Assembly: GCF_000209165.1 (NCBI RefSeq) | Contig: NC_009045.1 | Span: 372,001 to 436,000 of the forward strand | Length of the DNA: 64,000 nucleotides | DNA from: Scheffersomyces stipitis CBS 6054 | Taxonomy: Eukaryota; Ascomycota; Pichiomycetes; Serinales; Debaryomycetaceae | Direction of reading: 5' to 3' | Shown: piece after piece, positions 9,896 to 20,280 of the stretch | Numbering within the stretch: position 1 is the first letter of the stretch | Layout: each line of letters begins with the position of its first letter | Notes under the pieces: model-generated | Told to the model about the DNA's origin: nothing | Database searches by the model: none | What the model saw: only the letters and a program-made list of their open reading frames with translations | Translations under genes and position numbers: made by a program

Positions 9896-12239
9896 TTTTA
9901 GTGTTCAGTGTAGACTGATGGATGTAGTAGAATAGAAATTAGTAAAAAACTAAAGGATGAGACTATCAGTGGAATTGGTTCTAATAGTGAAGTGGTGACT
10001 TATTAGTGGACAAATGTTAGTGGACTAATAGTGAAAATAGTGGGACTATGTGTGGAGCCTGCAAATATACGAGCTGGTTAAAAAGACAAACTCAGAAAGA
10101 CCGCAGACGGCTGGAACTCTGATTTCTTCGAGAAGAAGGGCTATATATGTGCGCTAGTGGCGTAGACAAGGTCTGGTGAGGATTCCAACGAGGGGTGATT
10201 GTCAATTGGAAAAAGAGCGTTTGGGGCAGAAAGAATAAAAGGGGGTTTTCCAAGTTTATTTATCTTATTTTTTCGGCCTGCTTAAGTGACACACACTGCG
10301 AGAAAAAATATCACGAAACCTTTGCTGGTAAGAATTCTGGGATGTGAAGGGTTTCTAGCGAGAAAAAGATACAAGTGAGAGTCTTGTGGATTGTCTGCTT
10401 ATATCGGTGTATCTTTGTCGAAACTTCTGGACACGGCTATCTAGCTTAGGTGGATAGTGTTAGACTGGCGGATATGTGGAAATACTCTGGTATATGTAGC
10501 TCTCTGTCGTCTTCTTGGTGTGCGATGCTTTGTTCTTTAACCTCGGGGTTTCATATAATTTCATGTCATGGTCAGACTAATTCCATCGGCTCTGTGTAGG
10601 ACAGCATGACATAAGCTGAGAGGCTGTTACCAAACAAGAAATGCCAACAATGGCATCTGGAAATTTCATCGAGGCACAACACTGGATGGAGGAGCCCATT
10701 GTCGCTACTTGCTGGCGGCGTACAACAGCTACCACGGCGATGCTCGCTAGAACTATTTTCCTTCCCTATTTCTCCTTATTCTGGTAACCATCGTAAGTTT
10801 TCCGGTACCGCTTTCTTCGCCATGGAATTACACTCAAGAATGGCCCATTTCCTCTCAATTGTCCTACTTCATTCAATAAAGTGCTAACCCTAATTGTGGC
10901 CCGCTCATATCCTTGGAAAATCAATCACCACAGTTCAATCTCTGGCCGTTGCTTCGTCTCTGTCTTTTTCCAGTTCATTGTCCCAGTCTCTCTCGCCCTG
11001 CAGCCTCCCACCACCGCTCCCTAGAATACCGAGACTCAAGTCATCGTCGCAAGCCGCACCGCCGTAATCTCGTCTGCTGCACTGCCACTTCCTGTTTGGC
11101 CGATTATGTAAACACATGTCATTCCTCCTGCCCGTTTGGGAAAGCAACACTGACCCAATCGGGCTATTGCATGCCTGCGTAAGAACGTCATGGCTGTGTG
11201 CAGGCTGAGTTGATATTTCGCCTCCTTTCGGAGGCTGAAACTGCTGGAAATTTCACAATTGGGTTATACTATCTGGCCGGTTGGAACCGTTAGCTCATTT
11301 TACAGACTCAGCGATGTGACTATATGGCCGCGCAAATTTTGCTTCTGCCACTGCTAATAATGCCTTCTTCTGCTTCTGCTTGAGTTTCCGCCTCAATTTG
11401 TGCTTCTGCTTGTTTTTTGTCTACTGAACATTCCTTCTCTCTGGTTAGTCACATGACTTCGCAAAGCCTTCAATTATCTGTGCTAAATTTGGCATTATTC
11501 TGCTGCCATGATCTCATCGACTTGGTAAAGCAGGGGGGCAGTAGATCACCAGGTGAACCTACTAGAAGTTCCGTTAAACATTTTACCACTGTCAATGCTG
11601 TTTGTGCTATTTGTAGAAGTAGTTAAGATTTTTCTCTCCAAATGCCGCTACGCCTGGCTCTGCTCAGCCTGTTCAATATGCTTAATTTAGCTGCGAAAAA
11701 TATCTAATCGTCCTTTTACCATTTTCAACCATGTACCCAAAAATAAGTTGCCATTGGCTTCGTGTGCTTCAAAGACTGGCGTAGTTAAATGATGTGCCGA
11801 TGTCAAGATACTTTGCCTCTTTGGGTATAGTTATGATCTGATATCTTGAAAGGTGTGCAATTTAGAAGTTTGTGCAGTAGTTTGTTCTCACATTCACCTG
11901 GTGTATCTAAAACTCTGTGTCATGTGTGTTTCTCTGCTAGTATCTCCCTTTGCCATAAGCGTCTATCTCTCTTATAATCTCTTGTATCAAAGCTGGTGTC
12001 TTTCAGCTTTTCATTTTTCGTCCTTCGTGTCTGTATTCTTCCCAATTGATCCATCCACTGGCCCTTTGGAATCCTTTTTACCTTCCTTGTGATACGCTTC
12101 TTCCTGCTCTATTTCTACTTCTACGAACTATTTCAATCTCTTATTCTAATAAACATTCCTATCCCATACATATACCAAATATCTAATAAAAGCAGCATGC
12201 ACCCTTTGTACATGCTAATTCTTAACCCTGTGCCTTACC
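9896..12239. other. 2.3 kb region between SUR7 and ATG15
   Basis: SUR7 promoter plus ATG15 3' flank. I found no recognisable gene. Besides the TAGTG array next to SUR7, one variant of the dispersed GCTGCGAAA motif occurs at 11690-11698. The short open frames on both strands give unlikely proteins. Confidence 0.5.
9963..10052. repeat. array of degenerate TTAGTGGA / ATAGTGAA units upstream of SUR7
   Basis: At least six copies of a (T/A)(T/C)AGTG(G/A)(A/G) unit, separated by 8-20 bp, lie 70-160 bp upstream of the SUR7 ATG. In a 90-bp stretch this is far more than chance. Whether the array is a binding-site cluster or a decayed minisatellite cannot be told from sequence. Confidence 0.6.
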
Positions 12240-14126
12240 CTATTGATCATCGTCTACATCACCGTCGTAGCCCCACTTGGAACACCACCCATACCACGTT
12301 CTCTCCAAACACTTCTTTGGGGACTCGCTAGGCTCGCTGATATCAGAAGAAGTAGGGTCTGCTTTTCTGCTAGTGGGCAGAATAGTCGTAGTGGCCGTAG
12401 ATGAGATCCTGTTGTTCTTTCCGTCGCTGGTAGACGACAGGGGCTTGGGCTTAGGCTTCGGTCTCAATGGATTGGGCATCTCCGGTTCATCTGGTACATC
12501 GTCGTCGTGACTAGTGAACCTCCAGTTGAAACAATCGCGACAAGGTGGCTGTTCGATACATTGTGCTGTGTCGTTATAGGCCAAGATGATGTCGTCGATC
12601 ACCGTATGGATCCGGTGATTCAATAAGTTCACTCGCCAGCCCAAGTCTGTAACTACATCGTATACACATTGGTAGCCTGTGTGACATGCCGTTTCCATGG
12701 CGTATCCAGCTACATTACAAGTACTGGAAGCTCCATTGCAAACTCCCATGTAAATTGGATCTGCCGTGTTTCCTACATGCCAGATATTTTCCATGAACTT
12801 GGGGATTCCTGGCGGCTGGGGCAAGTGTAATCTCTTGGTAGCCAACATTTCACCCGGAGCTTCAAATGCTACAACTGGTAAGCCATAGGTCCTTCCCAAT
12901 AAGGAAGCCAAGGCACCTCCTAATGAATGGCCCGTGACCCAAACATTGGTTGTTTCAGGAGGATAAATGGCAGAGACGTTACGATAGAGGTCTAATACCG
13001 CCTGGTAGTACTTGTCTTCTCTCAAAAGTTCTTTTTCCAAACAGTCCTGGTTACAAGTATAGGTTTTCTCGTAGCAATTGCAGACTGTCGTCCACATATA
13101 ACCAACACGAGCGCAACAGCACGAAAACAAGAGATTATCGTTGTCCTTGTCATTTCCAGCAGTTTCGTCGCTTCCTCCACCGGGTAATCCAGCTCCAGAT
13201 GTTCCTTTGATTCCTATCACTACAGTCTTATTGTCTTTGCTTACAAAGACATGGCCTCTTAAGCCTATATCTTCCCAACCAAAGTTAAGGTCTACGTTTT
13301 CCTGGTCAGGTTCCCACTGGCCCACATCGATCCAGTCCAGTTTGTTCTTCTCGTTTTCGTCTTTGGGAAACTTCACATAAGCATTAGATGATATCGTAGC
13401 CAACGAAACCAAGGTGTCCTTGTCTTTCATGTTGGGGATATCGATTTCTATCTCATCTTCCCATTCCAACGCTATTCTGTTGAGAATTTTAGGGTCACCT
13501 TTAACCTGTAAGGCATAAGAGAGATACGAATCGAGAAAGCCAGGCTCATGTCTGTCTTTAAGTCTCACGACTTTACCCTTTTTGTGGTCCTTTTTGATTG
13601 GCAACTGGATCGTAAATGGATTTTTGTGCTTATGTACGTCCGGCCAGTCCATGAGATTGTAGATATCTTCCAAATTCTCGGAGTCTACGGAGCTGTCATC
13701 CCTTTTCTGGGCCAATCTCTGGGAAAAATCGGCGAAATAGCTGCTGTGCTTGGCCAAGTAGCTTGGCGTAATGTCCAACCGCCGATGCAATCGATAGTTC
13801 TCTGGCCCAGTTCCGTGATGGAAGATATGTTTGAGTTCAAACGTCTGCTCATCTGATTCAGTATGAACCAGCAGAGTCTGTTCTTTATGTAAACTGAAAG
13901 GCTCGCTGACAGCATCTTGTTTGGTCAAATCGCTTATTACAGACAGAATTCCAAATCTGCCAATATCAATAGCACCAATAAAGTGGAGATATCCAAGCGA
14001 TATGGTGGCAATGGAGAAACACACTAATAAATATAAGGCTCGTTGAGGATATATGGATCCTGGCTTTTCCGAAGCTGAAACTGGACGCGTCTTATGGAGA
14101 AGACGCCTCTTTTCAGCCGCTAACAT
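12240..14126 (-). CDS. ATG15: Atg15 vacuolar phospholipase (autophagic body lipase)
   Basis: 628-residue type II membrane lipase that enters the vacuole through the multivesicular-body pathway and breaks down autophagic-body membranes. A short basic cytosolic N-terminus is followed by one transmembrane segment (about 29-53). The luminal lipase-3 domain contains GHSLGG with nucleophile Ser401 and the Atg15-typical Cys-rich stretch CCCARVGYMWTTVCNCY (about 336-352). Further conserved blocks are GNTADPIYMG and CHTGYQCVYDV. The C-terminal 100 residues are a Pro/Lys/Ser-rich tail ending in an acidic DGDVDDDQ. Length fits Candida Atg15 proteins. ATG at 14126. Confidence 0.93.
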   Translation of the reverse strand: MLAAEKRRLLHKTRPVSASEKPGSIYPQRALYLLVCFSIATISLGYLHFIGAIDIGRFGILSVISDLTKQDAVSEPFSLHKEQTLLVHTESDEQTFELKHIFHHGTGPENYRLHRRLDITPSYLAKHSSYFADFSQRLAQKRDDSSVDSENLEDIYNLMDWPDVHKHKNPFTIQLPIKKDHKKGKVVRLKDRHEPGFLDSYLSYALQVKGDPKILNRIALEWEDEIEIDIPNMKDKDTLVSLATISSNAYVKFPKDENEKNKLDWIDVGQWEPDQENVDLNFGWEDIGLRGHVFVSKDNKTVVIGIKGTSGAGLPGGGSDETAGNDKDNDNLLFSCCCARVGYMWTTVCNCYEKTYTCNQDCLEKELLREDKYYQAVLDLYRNVSAIYPPETTNVWVTGHSLGGALASLLGRTYGLPVVAFEAPGEMLATKRLHLPQPPGIPKFMENIWHVGNTADPIYMGVCNGASSTCNVAGYAMETACHTGYQCVYDVVTDLGWRVNLLNHRIHTVIDDIILAYNDTAQCIEQPPCRDCFNWRFTSHDDDVPDEPEMPNPLRPKPKPKPLSSTSDGKNNRISSTATTTILPTSRKADPTSSDISEPSESPKKCLERTWYGWCSKWGYDGDVDDDQ

Positions 14127-14700
14127 ATTCTTTGGTTTAAGCTATACACGCGTTTCTAAGTGCCGCCGAACGGTGAAGAAAAGAAGAAGCATCAACTGGT
14201 ATGATCTTCTTATCAAGAAATCATAAGAAAGATCCCAACGTTTTGTGGGTATTGCATATAGCACAAGGGTGACCAGATATCCGGTCGCGCAGTCATGTGA
14301 CAACTCCACACTTCCCCAGGCTAGAGATGCTGAATGGGAGCTTACGATGACTATCGTCTGCCTATTGTGTGTTGTGAAATGGAGGTGATTCCTTCTAATG
14401 TTGTGCCAATGGACTACACAAATGTCAATTTGTAGTTAGAGTTCAATATGGTATTTTTTATCAAAAATTGCTCCATTATAGCTCTTTTTTTCTATATATT
14501 TTATCGATTTAGTTGCGAAATTCGAAGAACATCTACTTTGTTAAATTGAATACCTTTTTGAAGAATTTGCAAAGAATTGGTTTGCATCTTTCGAGTTGAC
14601 AATTTGGTGAGAAACTACGAAACTGCAAGGAACACCTTTCCGCTGAAGTAATTTCTTATGATCGTATTCGTCATTTAGTGTAGCTTTCTTATAATCTCAG
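14127..14700. other. ATG15 upstream region
   Basis: About 570 bp of AT-rich DNA between the ATG15 start and the decayed LRR-family sequence. No gene is recognised here. A GTTGCGAAAT variant of the dispersed motif sits near 14513. Confidence 0.45.
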
Positions 14701-15482
14701 AACATGTCAATTGTAGATGGTCTTCCATTTAGATACGATCCATTCTTATCTTGCAACTCTTCTTTCATTTCATACTGGTTTTGTAATGTTAATCTTGAAT
14801 ATCATTTGCGTACCACCTGAGGTTGACATTTCAGTTTGTGTTAATAGCAAGTCCTTGCAATAAAGGCAATTTCATACAAAATATTTCCCTATTGTCTTAA
14901 TGGGAATCGAGAAAATCAAGAAGTTATCAGCATGAAATATTTATTCTTTCTGCAAAGGAAGTTGACTTCTGTGGTTACAATGACGAAGTTGAAGGAGTTC
15001 TAGTTATTTGCCGCAACAGGCGAGAGTTCTCGTCAGAAGATATCATGTTCTCCAAAAGAACAAGCGTGCTATATTTGGCTAACTTGATGAAGATTGATCT
15101 TGGAAAGCTACTTAAAAGAATGGCTAGTGAAAAAATATGAAGCCTTCACCCAACAGTGATTGTAAAGTAACCCTGCCCTAAGTACAGCTTCAACACACTT
15201 TCAAATGTTTTGCTATACATATATTATAAATTCTGGCCAGGGTTCACAATAGCTTCTATTTTCTGAACTTAGCGAAATAAGCCACTAAAGCTCTAGCCGA
15301 GGTGCGATTAGCTCGAGAGTTGAAAATTTTAAGTAAACCCGTTTGCATGAGTCATTGTTGAAGTATTCAGTCTAATATACATAGGAAAGTGTTGTTGGTT
15401 TTTCAATAAGTTCTCTTCGTGCATAGGATTCTCTTATTTTCTATCTACTTCCCCTTTCCAGCCTGGTGAAGGACTTATCCAT

Positions 15483-15969
15483 TTGGATCCTCGAAATTTA
15501 CATACATTTGAGTTCTTATCCTATACTAATCGGTGTGGTCTTTGTAGAGACATTTCACATCCCTCCGAACATTTGGAAATTCAATTGTCGACTTTAAAAT
15601 TGCCTCATCTGCTTGAAAAACTAGAAGTCAAAACCGGTATTTTCATTAAGGGAATGGAACAGCTTATGGAGTTGGTAATTTAAAATCCCTTTGGATATCG
15701 GTTGAATCTCTAGAAGAGGAATTCAATCCCAATCTTGGCTATGAATTGGACCTTCCTGATTCTATTGAAGAACTTTTTGTTAGGGCACATTACAATGCTA
15801 TTTCGGGCACAACTTACTTGGACTGACTTATTTCTTATTTCCGTAAGTCGAAGAAAATTTAGATTTCTTGACTAATTTGGTGGATTTCAATCCTAGGGGC
15901 AATGAATTGGGTGATTGGAGACAAAAGAATGTTGAAAGTCATCTTCTGTCCAATTTTATTAGCTGTTAG
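15483..15969 (+). pseudogene. broken F-box/LRR-family gene (paralogue of the gene at 16400-18511)
   Basis: A decayed copy of the neighbouring intact gene. The frame from 15483 has no ATG upstream of note and reads to a stop at 15681. It contains LSTLKLPHLLEKLEVKTG then GMEQLMEL, matching LSIFRFPRLLQTLSVDSG and GMEQLAEL of the intact protein. The similarity then continues one frame over from about 15674: NLKSLWISVESLEE then LDLPDSIEELFV, matching QLKQVTIRV and VHLPNSIEDLLI. It stops at TGA near 15823. A last piece (about 15860-15969), FLTNLVDFNPRGNELGDW, matches the C-terminal LPHLIEFNLEDNRLAPG. So there is at least one frameshift, a stop, and loss of the middle LRRs. A possible 5' remnant is the 39-codon frame at 14704-14820, with CNSSF resembling the intact N-terminus; that part is weak. 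Confidence 0.82.
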
Positions 15970-16399
15970 TTGCAAAATCGCTTATATTTCTAAAATCGAA
16001 AAAAAATCACGAAAGGTTAATCATGATACCTAATTGAATGTGAGAAAATCAGTTTATAAGTACTAAGAAAAACGTAATACATCTCAAGATAATTGCAAAT
16101 TTGCTTATCCAAACTGAACGGTCTTTTTTCCTAATCTATGGAAATACCTTTTTGGGGTGTGGTTTGCATAGTAGCCGGGGCAACTTCAACCTGCGATTCG
16201 AAAAATTCTGGACTGATTTCTACATTTCATTTTTGGATTACGACTCATGGTAGAATCTTGGTACTACAGTAAATAATGCATTGCTATTGTTTTAACGTCA
16301 GAGCTGATTATTGTTCTTGTTGAATTCTTGTAGATGCCTTCTTATTGCGTCAATTTCAATATATCAGGAATTTTCGAAGTATCTTCATGAAGAAACAAT

Positions 16400-18511
16400 A
16401 TGGATTCCGTTGTTCATTTTGATTTGTATCCAGAGCATTTCTATCAAAAAATAATAGATGAGTTACCATTTCTTATTGTTCTAGTACTTGCCTGCAACTC
16501 CAGTTCACCCTACCAGAGGTACCTTCTCAATTCCATCTACAAAGAAATCGAAATTCAATATATTTCTCCTCTGCCAGGACTAAGACTCGAATTTTTAAAG
16601 CAATTTTATCTTCTAAGATATAATGTTATAAATCCTAGTGATGAGAAAGATTATGTTCCCTGTAAGGTAGTTGGAAAAAATGTAGATCTGTTGGTAACTT
16701 TTCTTAACGAGAATCCCCTGGTTGCTGTTCGTCATCTACGATTGGTTGCGATACCAAGTGAAGAAGTAATTGCAAAAGTTAGAAGTCTTTCTGACAGAAT
16801 TGGTAAGATTACTTTTATTTCTGCTCGTGTAATTGATGAACAACAAGATGCCAGCATGAATTGGCCAACAGAAAGAGACGCAGCATACTTGTGTGGACTT
16901 CGCAGTAAGTTTGTTGAATCAATGTATTATCCGGAATCCTTAGTGCATCTAGATTTAAACTTTTCAGATCCAACAAATTACAGTGATACCCTTCTGGAAC
17001 TTCTTTTCAAGCTTCGGTATCCACCCAGACTTGAATTTCTAAGTTTGTCCGGTGGCAAGGAAGCGATTGACTCTAAAGTATTTTCTCGCTTTCCACGAAC
17101 TATTAAATCCCTCATCTTGGACCTCTATGATATTCAATGTGATGGATTTTTGAAATTGAACTTGCCTCCTTTCTTGAAATTTTTCTCGTGTACAGTAATT
17201 GTTGATAAGAATAACAGATGTTTTGATATTTCCCATCTTTCCCATCTTACAGAGGTGAAATTGTTTTTCTACTATCATCTAATTCCATTGTCTATCTTCA
17301 GATTTCCTCGTCTGTTGCAGACATTAAGTGTGGATAGTGGCCTTTCATCTTCGGGTATGGAACAACTTGCAGAATTAGACCAATTAAAACAAGTAACCAT
17401 ACGTGTTTATCGTAGTCCGAACAATCCGGTACCAATCTTAAGGGAAGCAGTCCATTTACCAAATTCTATTGAAGATCTCCTGATACAAGATTACACTATT
17501 GACGGCGATGTTGATGGTGCATATTTTATTCCAAAAAGCACAAAGAAGCTCCAACTTCAAAATAGCTACGGACTTTACTTTATTCTGGAATTGAGCGTCT
17601 TAGAATCACTACACATTAGCTATACTTCGTGTAGGATTCCTCATCTACAAAATTTGAATACTTTGGTAATAAAGAGTGTGGAAATTGATTCTGTATCCAT
17701 GTGGAAAGATGTACATCGCCTTACAAACTTGAAACATATGAGCATAAATGATTGCGAACTTGATTGCTTGAATTGCACTCTTCCTAGTTTCCTTGAAACT
17801 CTCGATGTTTCACGAAACAATATCGAAGAAGCTGATATCATACTTCCTGCAAATTTCAAGAGTTTGGATATCTCTCATAATGAAATATGCAAATTCAGTG
17901 CTAAAGGCAGATTGTTGACATTGAATCTTGATACTAATCGCATGTCCGAATTATCGAATTCAACTCTCTGTATCCCCTGTACCGTTTGTGAATTGAACAT
18001 GAGTAATAACGATACGATATCAATTTCAAGTGACTTTTCTTTTCCAGAATCTGTGAAGGTGTTACGCTTAGATTACAACTTCTTTTCTGATTATACGGTA
18101 TTATTCAAGATGCCTTCCCAGATCTTGTTGCTACTGTTGGACAGTTCTTTTTTTTTATATCCAGAAACTAAAGAACCAACTCCAGTAATAATGAATTATC
18201 CGAAGCTCTGGCATTTCAGTATGACATCCTCCATAGGTACTGAGTATCTTGACTTCAATTGGAATGGTTGTCCGAATCTAGAAAGTATCTTGATGAATGG
18301 CTGCAAGTTTGAAATAATTAAACTTGAAAATCTTCCGCCTTCAGTCAAGATTGTTGATTTCAGTGATTGTAAAGTTCGAAAAGTTGAAGGAAGATTTGAG
18401 AGATTACCTCATTTGATCGAGTTCAATCTCGAAGACAACCGATTGGCTCCAGGAGTAGAAACTTTCGGAAAAATGGGAATGGGTTACGTCTCCCAAGCAT
18501 TGCGTTGGTGA
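16400..18511 (+). CDS. F-box-like / leucine-rich-repeat protein, function unknown
   Basis: 703 residues with an F-box-like N-terminus (about 9-55: LYPEHFYQKIIDELPF then YQRYLLNSIYKEIEIQ) and irregular leucine-rich repeats over most of the rest. Clear repeats include SLILDLYDI, LNTLVIKSVEI, LETLDVSRNNIEE, FKSLDISHNEICK, VCELNMSNND and LIEFNLEDNRLA (about 410-690). The arrangement suggests an SCF substrate receptor or adaptor, but no S. cerevisiae orthologue is evident and I cannot name a target. No transmembrane segment or signal peptide is visible. It lies just downstream of a broken paralogue in the same orientation and ends only 48 bp from the converging pyridoxal kinase gene. It belongs to a small local family; see also 25592-25829 and 45244-46659. 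Confidence 0.75.
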   Translation: MDSVVHFDLYPEHFYQKIIDELPFLIVLVLACNSSSPYQRYLLNSIYKEIEIQYISPLPGLRLEFLKQFYLLRYNVINPSDEKDYVPCKVVGKNVDLLVTFLNENPLVAVRHLRLVAIPSEEVIAKVRSLSDRIGKITFISARVIDEQQDASMNWPTERDAAYLCGLRSKFVESMYYPESLVHLDLNFSDPTNYSDTLLELLFKLRYPPRLEFLSLSGGKEAIDSKVFSRFPRTIKSLILDLYDIQCDGFLKLNLPPFLKFFSCTVIVDKNNRCFDISHLSHLTEVKLFFYYHLIPLSIFRFPRLLQTLSVDSGLSSSGMEQLAELDQLKQVTIRVYRSPNNPVPILREAVHLPNSIEDLLIQDYTIDGDVDGAYFIPKSTKKLQLQNSYGLYFILELSVLESLHISYTSCRIPHLQNLNTLVIKSVEIDSVSMWKDVHRLTNLKHMSINDCELDCLNCTLPSFLETLDVSRNNIEEADIILPANFKSLDISHNEICKFSAKGRLLTLNLDTNRMSELSNSTLCIPCTVCELNMSNNDTISISSDFSFPESVKVLRLDYNFFSDYTVLFKMPSQILLLLLDSSFFLYPETKEPTPVIMNYPKLWHFSMTSSIGTEYLDFNWNGCPNLESILMNGCKFEIIKLENLPPSVKIVDFSDCKVRKVEGRFERLPHLIEFNLEDNRLAPGVETFGKMGMGYVSQALRW

Positions 18512-18559
18512 ACAAAACTACTACGATCTCAATATGTGTATCTATTAAACGTTCTATTT

Positions 18560-19483
18560 TTACTTCAAGTAGCTTACTCTGTCGATTATGTCCTCGCTAT
18601 GGTCAGCCAACAATATATCTCTCAGGGAGATGATACGGAGTGATTTCACCTCCGACACAGACTCCACGCCCTTGGTCTCTATTTCCTCGTTGTAAGTACG
18701 TTCCAAGATAAGGTTAAGTTTGACTAAGACATCGCCCAAAACTTTAGGAGAGAGTGTATACTTGTTCTCGTGAAATTGGTTGGCCACAAGAGCAGTGAAA
18801 AGGTCTCCGCAGCCATTGAAATGACAGTGAATCTGAGAAATGGGAAAGCTAAAAATTTGATGCTGTTCTTCGGCCTTTGCCGAGTAGCCAACCCCAAACA
18901 TTTGGCCATCTACTAGAACTGATGAAATTACTATGTTAGTAATTTTGTAGAGCTCATGGGCTCTACGGAATGCCTGGCGGACTGACGTCCAATCTGTTAT
19001 TTTGGTTTCGGTCAAAATCTCGAACTCAAACTGGTTGGGGGTTATGAGCGTGACAAATCCGGACGAAAGAATCTTTTTGTAAATTGGTATCACCTTTTCC
19101 AGAACGTATAGTCTTCCGTTGTCGCCTAGCACTGGGTCTACAATCCACTGTGGCTTCTTTCTTGAAATGTCAGAATTCAACACTGCGAGTAGCTGTTGGT
19201 AGATGATATCCAATACTTCCTCATTTGGGGTATAACCAGTTATAACCATATCATAGGTATCATTAAAGTCAACAATTCCTTTGAGACCCTTGAATAGATC
19301 CGTGACAAGTTCGGAAGACGTGGGTTTGCCTGCAAATGAACCGTACCCTGGATGATTCAGATAGTTGGTGGTGTTTATAGCATCTACATCCCAACCATTG
19401 TACTGGAGTGGAAACACCATGGCCCGATTGCCTACATAGCCGTGGGATACGTGCGACAGCACTGCCAAAACCGACTTTGACAT
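18560..19483 (-). CDS. BUD16: pyridoxal kinase (Bud16/Bud17 type)
   Basis: 307-residue ATP-dependent kinase of the ribokinase/PfkB-like superfamily that phosphorylates pyridoxal, pyridoxine and pyridoxamine to make PLP. The N-terminus SHVSHGYVGNRA is the pyridoxal-kinase signature. The substrate region WDVDAINTTNYLNHPGYGS, VDPVLGDNGRLY (115-126) and ITPNQFEFE follow. The anion-hole and catalytic motif is NGCGD, with the general base at Asp227. Length matches S. cerevisiae Bud16 and Bud17 (about 312-317 aa); which of the two it matches better cannot be settled by eye. ATG at 19483. The name comes from a budding-pattern screen and not from the reaction. Confidence 0.87.
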   Translation of the reverse strand: MSKSVLAVLSHVSHGYVGNRAMVFPLQYNGWDVDAINTTNYLNHPGYGSFAGKPTSSELVTDLFKGLKGIVDFNDTYDMVITGYTPNEEVLDIIYQQLLAVLNSDISRKKPQWIVDPVLGDNGRLYVLEKVIPIYKKILSSGFVTLITPNQFEFEILTETKITDWTSVRQAFRRAHELYKITNIVISSVLVDGQMFGVGYSAKAEEQHQIFSFPISQIHCHFNGCGDLFTALVANQFHENKYTLSPKVLGDVLVKLNLILERTYNEEIETKGVESVSEVKSLRIISLRDILLADHSEDIIDRVSYLK

Positions 19484-20280
19484 TGTCGAAATAGTATTGA
19501 AAAGCTTCAGGTTAGATAGCAGAGATAAGGAACAGTTGACTTTGATGTCCTCAGATTATAGAGTAGTGTGGAGACAAATTACTGTGATATAGAAGTGAAT
19601 AGTTGGTGATAACAGAGCGATTCTGCTACAATAGCTTATTTGTGGGATATTAACTTCTAGTGCTTTGCAATGTACACAATATAAGATGAGTTCCTTTTGG
19701 GATTTTACTAGTCGTTGTGTTGCCATGCTCTGGACTGGTTGAAATGCTAATATCTGCTTATTAGGTAACAGCGCTCAGCTTTCTTTAGGTTGACAAATCC
19801 AATTGAAATTATGTCATAGTGTCCTAGGATGGACATGGGATACTCAACGATATGTTCATTTTCTGTTTATTTCATGATATACACTATTCCACCTTCCAAT
19901 AGCTACGAAGACTAGCCTAGGGTAAAGAAAGGAATGGCTGCGAAATGAGAAGTTTCTCTGGCGGAGAACATGATAAAATGCAACTAAGTAAAAGGCACCC
20001 AACAGCAACTCCGCGTACATCAAATAAGTATATTGTCATAACCAGTATTTATACTCCATATCGTCCGATTTGAACTGTCTCAGTCCTCGCCATAGACCAA
20101 CGCTACCATTCCACAGTTAAGAATGGTGCTACCCCACGCTGGTAGCAAATTTTGATGTCGTCACTTGTGCGACAATGTCGTTTCTCTATGAAAAATTAAG
20201 AACAAGTAGATCAATTGCTTCTTCTATGTTCGATTCTTCTTCTTTTCTGAGATATCTCTTTTTCTCATTGACCGCACAGA
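19484..20280. other. divergent promoter region, pyridoxal kinase / SEC12
   Basis: About 800 bp. It contains one perfect copy of the dispersed 12-mer TGGCTGCGAAAT (19935-19946) roughly 335 bp upstream of SEC12. No coding frame is supported. Confidence 0.6.
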
